Shown piece by piece: positions 54,205-62,720 of a DNA stretch of 64,000 nt. Origin of the DNA: Durusdinium trenchii (lineage: Eukaryota; Sar; Dinophyceae; Suessiales; Symbiodiniaceae); NCBI GenBank assembly GCA_963970005.1, contig CAXAMN010005336.1, positions 158,143 to 222,142 of the forward strand, written 5' to 3'. The stretch's first letter is position 1. The number at the start of each line of letters is the position of its first letter. The position numbers and the translations under genes were made by a program. The notes under the pieces are model-generated. The model was not told the DNA's origin. It did not search any database and worked only from the letters and a program-made list of their open reading frames with translations.

Positions 54205-54275
54205 GGCCGCTGCGGCCACGTACGCCGTGCCAAAATGGCTGGCTGCTTTGACCGCTGCGGTCACGTAAAGGCATG
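54205..54275. repeat. Palindromic GC-rich patch with a 12-nt spliced-leader-like word
   Basis: TGACCGCTGCGGTCA (54250-54264) is a perfect palindrome, and GGCCGCTGCGGCC lies at 54207-54219. Between them the minus strand reads AGCCATTTTGGC, the 12-nt core of the dinoflagellate spliced leader, about 110 nt upstream of the ATG of paralogue 2. Confidence 0.6.
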
Positions 54276-54789
54276 AGCCAACTTGGAATTCCAAAGATGA
54301 AACAAACATCCAAATTCTTGTGGCGTATAAGCCATCTGCTGTCCGCTCCGGACACCAACAAACACCCGTTCGACGGGTCCACGGGAGGCACTCTACGGGC
54401 TCATCCCGGACTGGCACAAGGCAGACACACTTATGGATATGCATACGGAACTGACAGCGGTGCCACACGCCGGCCTAGGGTACCATCTCCTAAGAGTACC
54501 AGTAAGAAACCATCGGATCCTGGGGGTCTGCAAGAGGAAGTGGTGCCAAAAGCGCAAGGTCGAAAGCGACGAACAGGTCGAAGTGACGGCGGGTCGTGCA
54601 TGTCTGCAGAATGTCAAGCTCAACTCAGCGAATCTTAAAAATTAAGCAGGTACGTCAGAGTGGCCAACTCTGATTTCACCAGATCAAATGGGCGTCTTCG
54701 TTGGTAGCGGTCCCAAGTGATCTGCCGCTACCCCCTGCTGAAAAACGAGAAAAATTGGTACAATCCGACAGGATCCCTGTGACTACAAG

Positions 54790-55460
54790 GGGCACACACA
54801 CACAGGTAATTATATTGCTGTGTTGTGTTGTGGTTGCGCGTAGTATAGTGGATGTGTGTAATGGTTGTGTAGTGGCTGTGTGTAATGGTTGTGTTGTGGT
54901 TGTGTGTTGTGGTTGTGTGTTGTGGTTGTGTGTTGGGGTTGTGTGTTGCGGTTGTGTGTAGTGGATGTGTGTGTGACGTGTTGTGGTTGTGCCTTGCGGT
55001 TGTGTGTGGTGGTTGTGTCTTGTGGTTGTGTGATTGGTTGCGCGTTGTGGTGTTGTGTGGTTGTGTGCTCGTGGTTGTGTGGTTGCGTTTGTGGTTGTGT
55101 GGTTGTGGTTGTGATTGCGGTTGCGCGTTGCAGTCATGTGTGTGTGTGTGTTGCGGTTGTGTGCGCGTGTGTGTGTGTGCGTGTGTGTCGTGGTTGTGTG
55201 TTGTGGTTGTGTGTGTCGTGGTTGCGTGTTGTGGTTGCGTGCTATGGTTGTGTGTTGCGGTTGCGTGTTGCGCTTTCGCTTGTGGTTGCGTGTTTGTGGC
55301 TGCGCGTTTGTCGGCATGCGTTTGTGGTTGCGCCTGTGTGGTTGCGTGGTTGTGTGGTTGTGGTCATGTGTTTGCGATTGCGTGTTGTGGTTGCGCGTGT
55401 GTGGTTGTGTGGTTGCGGTTGTGTGTTTGTGGTTGCGTGTTTGTCGGCGCGCGCAACCCC
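54790..55460. repeat. Second TG-rich degenerate microsatellite
   Basis: About 650 bp of TGTGTTGTGGTTG, GTTGCGTG and GTGTGTGTG units on the plus strand, of the same general type as 50830-51560. It lies upstream of the minus-strand ORF cluster. The long Cys/Val-rich ORFs over it are artefacts of the repeat. Confidence 0.95.
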
Positions 55461-55726
55461 GTAGCAACATATCTTCTTCCTTTGTCTCTACATGGGGGTG
55501 GAAACAATTTTTGTCCCCCCGAAAACAATCCGCCAACAAGTACTTTTACCAGTCGCGGTAGTGTTTATAAACGGACCAGCCCAGACTTCAGTGAGACAAG
55601 CCCAACAAGCCCACCTACTTATGAAACCAACATTCCCTTCAAACCGTATCCCTGAGCTTGTTCCCTTGAAGTTCCAAAGTTACAACATGTGACAATTATT
55701 ATGTTGGGCGGCTGTTTTTGTTTCTA

Positions 55727-55815
55727 CCAACAACAACATCGTCAACAACAACAACCATCACCACCACAACCACAACGACAAAGACAAGAAAAACAACCAC
55801 AACCGCAACCGCAAC
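55727..55815. repeat. CAA/CAC-rich microsatellite
   Basis: CAACAACAACAACC units grading into CCACCACAACCACAACGAC units. Confidence 0.9.
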
Positions 55816-55834
55816 CACACTGGATCACTGATCA

Positions 55835-55965
55835 CTTTACCTCGTTAGCTCTTTAGTGCACAACACCGGATGGGAACGGTTTGACCAAGGAAGAAGGAGA
55901 CTGAATCTTCAATGCGTTGGCACTTTACCTCGTTGGCCCTTTAGTGCTCAACACCGGATGAGAAC
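55835..55965. repeat. Direct repeat of about 45 bp, period 86
   Basis: ACTTTACCTCGTT(A/G)GC followed by CTTTAGTGC(A/T)CAACACCGGATG occurs at 55835 and again at 55921. Confidence 0.85.
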
Positions 55966-57740
55966 AGCTTGAGCGATACTTAGAGTCACAAAGATAGTGT
56001 TAAAAATTAATGCAAGTATGTCGAGAGAGCGTCCCCTCTCAACATCCTACTCTGAACTTGGAGCTTCGTTGGCTCACGCCAGGAACAGACCCGCGAGCCC
56101 CCTGCGATGAAAGCTATACAGGTTAAATGCAAAGAAAGCAGTGTGCCTGGACCCCCCTTGGTGGCGCACACTCGAGATATTGCGCACGGAAAGGACTTGC
56201 AGCTTGCCACACGCCAGCCTAAGTGAAAACCTAAGGTACCAGGGTAAAGTAAGTCAGAGTAGGCTGGATGCCATTACATCAAGGTTGGAGGCCAGCGAAA
56301 CTCAAAACGTGACACGCAAATGACGGTTAGTAACAGAACCACATGAACCACCATGAAAGCAGCCCACAGCAAGGACAACAGGTAACCAGTTTGGCGGTAC
56401 GTTTGCACGGGTCGCCGAGGAGGTCTTCCGTTGTTCGTTGGCCACTGCTCCTCTGGGACCCCGGTGGCCCCGCGCCATTTAAAAGACCCAAAAGGCCCCC
56501 TGGACTCCAAGGGTTCCACACACACAAGGAAGAAGACGAAGAAGAAGAAGAAGAAGAACAACAACACCACCAACACCAACACCAACACACAGCAAGGCGT
56601 GGCAGCCGCAGCACTTTGGACTCGTCAGAGCGGTCTGATGCACGGTGTCACACTTTTGTAAACGCGGCGATACCTTCTGCCATGTCCTCCTCGGCTTTCG
56701 GCTTTCGGGTCACCCTCTCTTTATGTTTTACTTGCGTTTTGACTGCAATGTGTGCTTTGCAGAAAGCATTTAACATGTTGGGTTCTTCGGTTATTCGGCC
56801 GTATTGATTTTAAGGGTTGGGTGCAGGCCGCTATAGAGGTATGAGCAGCTAGTTAGTAGCTATATATTGGTACTGGAGGCCCGGGTAGGACGCAGGATAG
56901 CTCAAGCTATTCATGTGGTTCCTAGATTTTTAGGAAAAGAACAAAACAGGCAAATCACGAGCAAGCGGTTGCTTGGTACGTTGCACGCTATGATGCTCGG
57001 TTTCTGGATCTAACAATGTAAATCATATATATATATATATATAATTGCTGAGGTGGCAACTGTGGAGAGAACTTTCCAGTGGCACCGTTTATCATAGCCT
57101 GCACGGCTGATCATAGCCACAGCTGTCCAGCTACTGAGCATCACAGACCCTCATGCCTGCGCACCGTTGAGGGCCCAGGCTGATGGCGTAGGAGCTGGCA
57201 CTATGAGAGGGCCATTGACCATGTCACCTGCACCAACAAACCTCGGCGAGACCAAACGAGAGCCGCCAAACATTAAAAAAGTGAAGTTGCATGTGGCAAA
57301 CCCTTTCCGTTATATAAAGGCCAAACTACTACAAAATGACCCACTGGCATGTTCAGAAACAAGGGGCGCAATGAGAAAGTTCGCCCGGCCCATTCACAAC
57401 ATTACGGAAGCCAAACCCCTGCAAAATCATGAGCTGTTACCGTTACCATTGCTGGGGCAACTTTGGCATGCCTTTGGCTAAGCATACTTGTTGGAGTAGT
57501 AGACGTTGGCTATGGGAGAAAGGCGCAAATTGATATTGCAGTTGGCACTGAGTTCAACAGCTAGGAGGCGTAGCACCGACTTAGAACTGGACCAACCGAG
57601 GGTCAGGCAATGACATGAAGAGTCTCCGTGATTTGGCTTGGGGCCAGGTCGCTTGGTCTGCACTGCAGTCACATGTTCAACAAAAGTGCTCCTAGCGGTA
57701 TGATCGGCGATGTTTCTGCATTTGATATATATACATGTAT
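55966..57740. other. Stretch without a supported gene
   Basis: Contains a GAAGAA/CAACACC microsatellite (about 56526-56590) that creates an acidic and His/Gln-rich ORF, and an (AT)n run at 57027-57043. Nothing else was recognised. Confidence 0.5.
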
Positions 57741-57769
57741 TCATACATACATACATACATACATACATA
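57741..57769. repeat. (CATA)n microsatellite, first copy
   Basis: About seven CATA units ending CATAGCTCAAG, where LINE-like coding sequence begins. Confidence 0.95.
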
Positions 57770-58783
57770 GCTCAAGCCAAGCCACGAGTGGTCCAGGCCG
57801 GTCCAAGCCCCGCCACCACAGGCGGGAACCACACCGCAGTGGCTTTCACTGCAGCGCCTGTGGAACCCGCATGCACCAAAACCTAACCGCGGCCACACTT
57901 GAAGAACGCCTCCATGAGCAGCGCCCGCAACTGCAGTTAGATGCTACTCCAAGCCCAACAAGAGGCACCTCCTCCAAGGATTGTCACCTCCTGGAGGAAA
58001 CCCAAAGGCTACCTGAAGGGTGAACATCCACAAAAGAACCAACGAACGGGCCTTCCATGAATTCCTGTCCAGCCCATGCTTGGACCAGCCATACCCTGGT
58101 GACCACGGAGGGCATCATACCCACAAGGTTAGCTGCACTCTCTGTGGTCTCCAGCTCCATTCGGATAGTCAGAGACAAGTCATTGGCAGCACCACTTTCC
58201 ACAAAGGAGCGGGAGCGCATAACTCACCTCCCCTCCAAACCTACTTCAAGGTGACAACTAGCCAGCCCAGCTCTGGTGGCATTGCGAGCCAGCCAGCTCC
58301 CCCTCAGACCCAACTGCCACTCATGCAGCAAAGGCAACAGCCCACCCCTAAACGGCTTCATTTTACCACAGCTCTCAATGACATGGAGAGTGAAGAGCTG
58401 GACACTACCTCTGCACAGGCCATGAACGCCAGCCATTGCATCGAGGACAGTGTTGCAACAGCTTCAGCACCGTCTGCACAGGCCATGACACCCAGCCGTC
58501 AAGCAGACCTCAAAGTCCCCGCTGACAAGCAGGATAGCACTCTTGCGACCTACCCAGATGACTACCTCAACGTGGCAAGCAAGAAACCGCAGGCAGCACA
58601 GGGCACTCACACACCTGAAGCCAGGTTCACGAACCACGGCCTGCAACAGCTCGAAGAGACTGCGGAGGAAGAAACTACAGATGAGGACATGGAGGTCCTG
58701 GTGGACTACTTGTAGCAGCTGCAGCGGCGGCATGGTCAAAGCGACCCTTCGTTCCGCAGACAAAAGAGCCCCTTTAGGAAAAA
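57770..58783 (+). mobile_element. LINE ORF1-like unit bounded by (CATA)n
   Basis: Plus-strand reading gives 'GFHCSACGTRMHQNLTAATL' in one frame and then 'HKVSCTLCGLQLHSDSQRQV' in the frame 58020-58715, which ends '...EETTDEDMEVLVDYL'. Cys pairs followed by Ser/Gln/Pro-rich disordered sequence fit the N-terminal zinc-ribbon part of dinoflagellate LINE ORF1 proteins as I remember them. The unit is about 1 kb and has (CATA)n at both ends, so it looks like a truncated element or the first part of a tandem array. Confidence 0.5.
58020..58715 (+). CDS. ORF1-like fragment with Cys pair
   Basis: 231 codons. One C-x2-C pair (SCTLCG) near residue 40, then a Pro/Gln/Ser-rich stretch and an acidic C-terminus. 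The upstream Cys pair is in another frame, so a frameshift separates the halves. Probably non-functional, with RNA binding as the likely ancestral role. Confidence 0.45.
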   Translation: MNIHKRTNERAFHEFLSSPCLDQPYPGDHGGHHTHKVSCTLCGLQLHSDSQRQVIGSTTFHKGAGAHNSPPLQTYFKVTTSQPSSGGIASQPAPPQTQLPLMQQRQQPTPKRLHFTTALNDMESEELDTTSAQAMNASHCIEDSVATASAPSAQAMTPSRQADLKVPADKQDSTLATYPDDYLNVASKKPQAAQGTHTPEARFTNHGLQQLEETAEEETTDEDMEVLVDYL

Positions 58784-58838
58784 TACATACATAATCATAC
58801 ATACATACATACATACATACATACATACATACATACAT
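58784..58838. repeat. (CATA)n microsatellite, second copy
   Basis: About eleven CATA units with one interruption, ending CATGGCTCAAG, immediately before the next LINE unit. Confidence 0.95.
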
Positions 58839-59053
58839 GGCTCAAGGTTTAAGGTCTCAAGCTGGCAAGCCCGCATAAAGACCAGCTAGTGCAGCTCACG
58901 CGGCGTTGCACCACGAGATACAAAAGGATTGACCTGGGCATCACCGCCTCTGCCTTCCAAGAGTACCCCTTTCTTTGCCCGCAATAGTGAGGGACAAGTT
59001 CAAGGGCATCTCTTCAACGAGAACAACCACATCGGCACCTCAACCTCAGGGAC

Positions 59054-59242
59054 TTGCTGAACCTGGTCAATAACCTTGCAGGTGTCTTTGACCAGGTCGA
59101 GGAAGGGGCCCTGATCTGTGCCATCAACGCAAGGTATCTCATAGCTCTTGAGGATCACCGTATCCGGCCCAATGACTACCTGGTGCAGAGCCTACACGCC
59201 TTGCAGCAAGTCCACCTGTACGAACTGGATTTGGCAGGATAA
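59054..59242 (+). CDS. Short ORF1 upstream segment
   Basis: Reads 'NLAGVFDQVEEGALICAINA', 'RYLIALEDHRIRPNDYLVQS'. It lies in another frame from the coiled-coil ORF that follows and is probably the N-terminal part of ORF1 separated by a frameshift. Confidence 0.4.
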   Translation: MLNLVNNLAGVFDQVEEGALICAINARYLIALEDHRIRPNDYLVQSLHALQQVHLYELDLAG

Positions 59243-59271
59243 GATGTACCCTGGCACACGACGCCGACGCT

Positions 59272-60048
59272 GTGGTACTATGTGGACCTCTGCATCGACC
59301 AGCACGGGCAAGGGCAAAGGCTATGGCAAGCCTTCCAACAAAGCCAAATCAACAACCTCACACATGGCTAGAGTCACCACCAGGGCTCTCGAAAGTCCGA
59401 CCTATGAAGATCTCCAAAGTCCAGCAAGAGGCTACAGACCTTCTTTCTGCGGCATGGACGACGTTGACAGAAGAAACACAGACCAAGCTTCAGGCCATTG
59501 GCACAGGGCCAACCAAGCCTGAAACAGAGCTCAAAGATGTGCTGAAATCCCACATGGAGGCTCTCCCACAACCAGTACAAGAACTGGTCACCAAACTGAC
59601 CACACCAGAGCCATGCACTGAGCGTGAGATAGCTGCAAAGCTAAAAGGCAGAGTGACGGAGTTGAAGAATTTTTCAATGAAGAAAACTCAACTTCAAGGC
59701 AAGATCGATCAGGTCAAGTCCCAGTATGCAGCTCTCCTCACGGATACGCAGCACCTTCAAACCAAACTCACTGAAGGACAGCAAGCCCTCAAGAGTTTGT
59801 CAGAAGAGTACATGAAAGCTGTCAATCAGACTCCTACGCCTCCGGAGTTGCCCTCCGCTTCAGGAGAGGCAGAGCAAATTCCTGTGGCGGTTGAATCCTT
59901 TGTCCATAGTTTGGGCATATCTTTGACTGAGGAGCAGAAGTCTCAGCTCCACGGCCTCTTGAAACGGCCCAATCAGGATCAAGAAGATTCGATGAAGCGC
60001 AGGAAAACTGAGGCAGCACAGCATGCGACTCCAGGACATTGCGGGTAA
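59272..60048 (+). CDS. LINE ORF1 protein, coiled-coil part
   Basis: A 258-codon frame. Reliable coding starts near residue 45 ('MKISKVQQEATDLLSAAWTT'). It continues 'LKSHMEALPQPVQELVTKLT', 'CTEREIAAKLKGRVTELKNF', 'LQGKIDQVKSQYAALLTDTQ' and 'LQTKLTEGQQALKSLSEEYM', a long heptad-like coiled coil typical of LINE ORF1 chaperone proteins. It ends with a basic 'SMKRRKTEAA' tail. Its last 26 nt overlap ORF2 in another frame, a common LINE layout. Confidence 0.65.
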   Translation: MVLCGPLHRPARARAKAMASLPTKPNQQPHTWLESPPGLSKVRPMKISKVQQEATDLLSAAWTTLTEETQTKLQAIGTGPTKPETELKDVLKSHMEALPQPVQELVTKLTTPEPCTEREIAAKLKGRVTELKNFSMKKTQLQGKIDQVKSQYAALLTDTQHLQTKLTEGQQALKSLSEEYMKAVNQTPTPPELPSASGEAEQIPVAVESFVHSLGISLTEEQKSQLHGLLKRPNQDQEDSMKRRKTEAAQHATPGHCG

Positions 60049-61681
60049 CACGCACAGTCTGATGTTTCAGGGGTGGACTTTCCCAGTTCCGGACGATGAC
60101 ATCATGTCATGTGAAGGACTAGAAAGTCCAAACAAAGGGCGCGTTTTTGAAGAGATCACAACCTTTGACGATGCACTTCAGCCAACGGTAGCCTCTCAAT
60201 CACCACAATGGGATTGCCGTGCTGCTTCAGGCTCACAGCTGCATCTTGGGATATCAGCTCCAATGTGTGCAGGGGACATTGCACATGATATGGCTGACAC
60301 AGACACCTCAGGGGAGCTCTTTACTACCTATGATGGGGAACAGTCATTTCACGGTGGTCATGAGCACAATCTTTCCAATTTTGAAGCTCACAGCTTACAA
60401 ATAGCAGATACAACAGAGACAGCTGTAGGGGCGCCCCATGGAAGTGCTTTCCTTTCCATTTTAGGAGGAGCTCCAAGCACTGACGATACCAACGACAGCG
60501 CCACACAAACGGCTACTGGCATGCAAAACTATGCCACATCTACGGACTGCATTTTGCAGAATCTCACCATGGTCGTTGGCAATCTAAGTGTGAGGCGCTT
60601 TGCCAATGCGCCTTGGAGAGCCTTCACATGGGTATGCGCACTTCTCCAAGAGACTAGCACCCAGCCTTGGGGAACACTTCAAGAAGCAGTTCAGGAATCC
60701 ATAGATACGGCAGAACCGGTTGACATCCAAGCTTTGCCAGGACTTCGAGATCTATGGAAACACCACGATCTCAATGTTCAAGGAGATGCCAGCCACTTCG
60801 TCAACTCGCTGTGGCTCTTGTCGCAAAGCAGGGCCTTTCATTATCGCTTTGCTGAAATCAAAGAAGGAGGTTATCTCACGGATCATGTCCAACAACCCAT
60901 CCTGGCGCCATACCCAGATGAATGGCCAGATGATGCATCCTTTCAGCAGCTCATCAATAACTGGGCAAATCAGCGCATGGGCCAATACTTGATGGACGAC
61001 AAGAAGGTCCTCATCTGCCACGTGACCCGCCACACTTGCATTGAGGGAGTGATGACCAAACATCAAAAGCCCTTCAATCCCTATGGCACGTTCACCATGC
61101 CTCGATCACTTGATGGATTTGCACGCACGTCCACTGAGTTTGTGCCAGCAGTGCTCATTTGCCATCGAGGACAATCCCATCAGGAAGAACACTATTTTGC
61201 CATCCTCATCTACCACGACCTCATGTGGATAGCAGATGATGGCAAGGTGCCAACACATCTGCCAAATCTGACGCCAAGCCTGGCGAGCCAAATCACTCAA
61301 GTCTGGGCAGTGAGCATTGAATGCTTCAAGACACCTCAACAAGTACTTCAAGGCCTGCCACCACTGGAAGAGCCAGATTATGAGCCTCCACTGCATCCCA
61401 GTCCCATGAAGAGAGCAAGATTTGAGCAGGGTCACAATGTTCTTCACTTTGGAAACGTCGCAAATTTTGGCCGCCAAGTGATGGAATGGTATACTGGACG
61501 AGAGACAGCGGCATTTACATCTTTGCTGAAACGCATTTGGATCCACAGAAACACTTTGAGACCTGCCAATACTTCACCATTCGTGGACGCACAGCTTTTG
61601 GCACTCCAGCCGAGCCCAACCAAGACCACACTGGCACTCATGGAGGCCTCTTGGTGTTCGCAGACCCTGCCAGAGGGGTGA
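60023..61681 (+). CDS. LINE ORF2 N-terminal part: ubiquitin-protease-like domain, predicted catalytic Cys lost
   Basis: 552 codons from ATG 60023. After an acidic start come 'LQNLTMVVGNLSVRRFANAP', '...ALPGLRDLWKHHDLNVQGDA', 'HYFAILIYHDLMWIADDGK'. The N-x4-CYANA box and the GHYFA-x-(I/L) box with a following Asp match the Cys and His boxes of ubiquitin-specific proteases, as seen in dinoflagellate LINEs. Here the Cys codon is CGC (60596-60598, Arg) where the minus copy has TGC, so this copy should be inactive. After residue ~490 the frame leaves the endonuclease by a small insertion near 61490. Confidence 0.65.
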   Translation: MRLQDIAGNTHSLMFQGWTFPVPDDDIMSCEGLESPNKGRVFEEITTFDDALQPTVASQSPQWDCRAASGSQLHLGISAPMCAGDIAHDMADTDTSGELFTTYDGEQSFHGGHEHNLSNFEAHSLQIADTTETAVGAPHGSAFLSILGGAPSTDDTNDSATQTATGMQNYATSTDCILQNLTMVVGNLSVRRFANAPWRAFTWVCALLQETSTQPWGTLQEAVQESIDTAEPVDIQALPGLRDLWKHHDLNVQGDASHFVNSLWLLSQSRAFHYRFAEIKEGGYLTDHVQQPILAPYPDEWPDDASFQQLINNWANQRMGQYLMDDKKVLICHVTRHTCIEGVMTKHQKPFNPYGTFTMPRSLDGFARTSTEFVPAVLICHRGQSHQEEHYFAILIYHDLMWIADDGKVPTHLPNLTPSLASQITQVWAVSIECFKTPQQVLQGLPPLEEPDYEPPLHPSPMKRARFEQGHNVLHFGNVANFGRQVMEWYTGRETAAFTSLLKRIWIHRNTLRPANTSPFVDAQLLALQPSPTKTTLALMEASWCSQTLPEG

Positions 61682-61685
61682 CACA
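61486..61685 (+). CDS. Start of LINE endonuclease domain (truncated)
   Basis: A frame shifted from ORF2 reads 'IYIFAETHLDPQKHFETCQY', 'IRGRTAFGTPAEP', 'GTHGGLLVFADP'. The E-T-H and the HGG motifs are those of AP-endonuclease-type LINE nucleases. It stops at the inverted junction near 61680, so the catalytic D-x-N and H-D boxes are missing. Confidence 0.6.
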
Positions 61686-61689
61686 GTTC

Positions 61690-62023
61690 GAAGCCGTTTG
61701 TGACTGGCCCTGAGGTTGGAGCCACGGCCCTGAGCAGCCCAAGGGTGCTCCTGAAGGAGGTACTGCTCTCTGCAGGACAGCCAGTGTGCCCATTGTTGGG
61801 CCGTGTCATTGGCTGGATTACCATAGAGGTCAAGCTCATAGGCTGTGGACTTGTATGTGGTCCAAGGCCTGAAGTCAATGTCCGGTGTGGCCGGGAGTGG
61901 CGGGAAGTACTGGAGCTGCCTATATTCTTTGGCGGCCTCTTCAATGTTGAAGTGGTACGTGAGGAGTGCATGTGGCCGCCAGGGTATGGCCCACTCCGTG
62001 GTGAGTGAAGTGGCGCTGGCCAA
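61690..62023 (-). CDS. End of LINE endonuclease and linker
   Basis: Reads 'ATSLTTEWAIPWRPHALLTY', 'FNIEEAAKEYRQLQYFPPLP', 'WAHWLSCREQYLLQEHPW'. This is the segment between endonuclease and reverse transcriptase in this LINE type as I remember it. It is cut at the inverted junction. Confidence 0.5.
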
Positions 62024-62066
62024 ACTGGTGTGGATCAGGGCGTAGTCGATGATGACGTCGGCGCCC

Positions 62067-62720
62067 TCAAATGCTCCGCAGCGCCTTAGGCTGACTCCTG
62101 CATCGCAGCCGTGCCTGCGTGCAAAGTTGAGAATGCATTTGCTGGCAAAAGGAGCAAGAGCAGGGGTAAGCCTGCAGAGGCCTTGGGAAAGGCAGGCTCC
62201 AGCTCCCAGGCTGCCCCCAAGAAGGTAAAAGGGACACCAGCAAAGGCAAAGAAGGAGGATTTGGGAAGTGAAATTTGGAAGGCAACACCGTACTGGTGAT
62301 GCTTCCTGGGCTGTTTTGCCAGTCCCCTAGCAGCACAAAGGGGTGATTTGTGGCCTGTACCAAAGCCAAGAGCGGGGCAAGGATCGTGGCATTGACATCA
62401 CTCTGAAGCGTTTCACCTGTCTTCATGTAGGTGCCTGCAACCAGGATCGTGCACTCCGTGGCTTGCCAGAGGAAGGCCTGGAACCCACAGCCCTGGTTCA
62501 TGTAGGACTCCAAAGGTGTCAGACCACATGAGGGATCTGCTAACACCAGAATGCCACCATGTGAGCCTGTGTTGCTGTCATTGGCCTGTGCAGGTGTCCC
62601 AAAGGCCGTTCTTCCCCTGATGGAGAAGTACTGGCATGTCTGTTCATGCTGCTGTGGATCCAGGTGCGTCTCCACCAGGACGTAGACTTCGCTCTGCCTG
62701 GACCAGTACCAGTCAAGCAC
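62067..62720 (-). CDS. LINE AP-type endonuclease domain, frameshifted
   Basis: Reads 'WYWSRQSEVYVLVETHLDPQ', 'RGRTAFGTPAQAN', 'GSHGGILVLADPS', 'LVAGTYMKTGET', 'PFVLLGDWQNSPG'. The E-T-H, HGG, G-T-Y and L-x-GDW-N boxes are in the expected order for an exonuclease-endonuclease-phosphatase fold. After about residue 145 the frame shifts; the true continuation ('DYALIHTSLASA') leads into the ORF around 62023-61690. Confidence 0.65.
   Translation of the reverse strand: MLDWYWSRQSEVYVLVETHLDPQQHEQTCQYFSIRGRTAFGTPAQANDSNTGSHGGILVLADPSCGLTPLESYMNQGCGFQAFLWQATECTILVAGTYMKTGETLQSDVNATILAPLLALVQATNHPFVLLGDWQNSPGSITSTVLPSKFHFPNPPSLPLLVSLLPSWGQPGSWSLPFPRPLQAYPCSCSFCQQMHSQLCTQARLRCRSQPKALRSI

Larger units (their letters stand above)
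58839..61685 (+). mobile_element. Plus-strand LINE copy, truncated in the endonuclease
   Basis: Begins right after the (CATA)n tract. It carries ORF1 (coiled coil, ending 60048), ORF2 with a ubiquitin-protease-like domain (60023-61480) and the first part of an AP-type endonuclease (61486 to about 61680). It then breaks into an inverted second copy. No reverse transcriptase is present. Confidence 0.7.

Noticed and set aside
54676-55655. Long Cys/Val-rich and His/Asn/Thr-rich ORFs (up to 287 codons)
   Set aside because: Artefacts of the second TG-rich array; composition follows the repeat in every frame.
56343-56807. 154-codon ORF with poly-Glu and His/Gln repeats
   Set aside because: Driven by the GAA/CAACACC microsatellite.
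56896-56915. TAGCTCAAG as a spliced-leader relic
   Set aside because: Only seven to nine bases match and no coding sequence follows.
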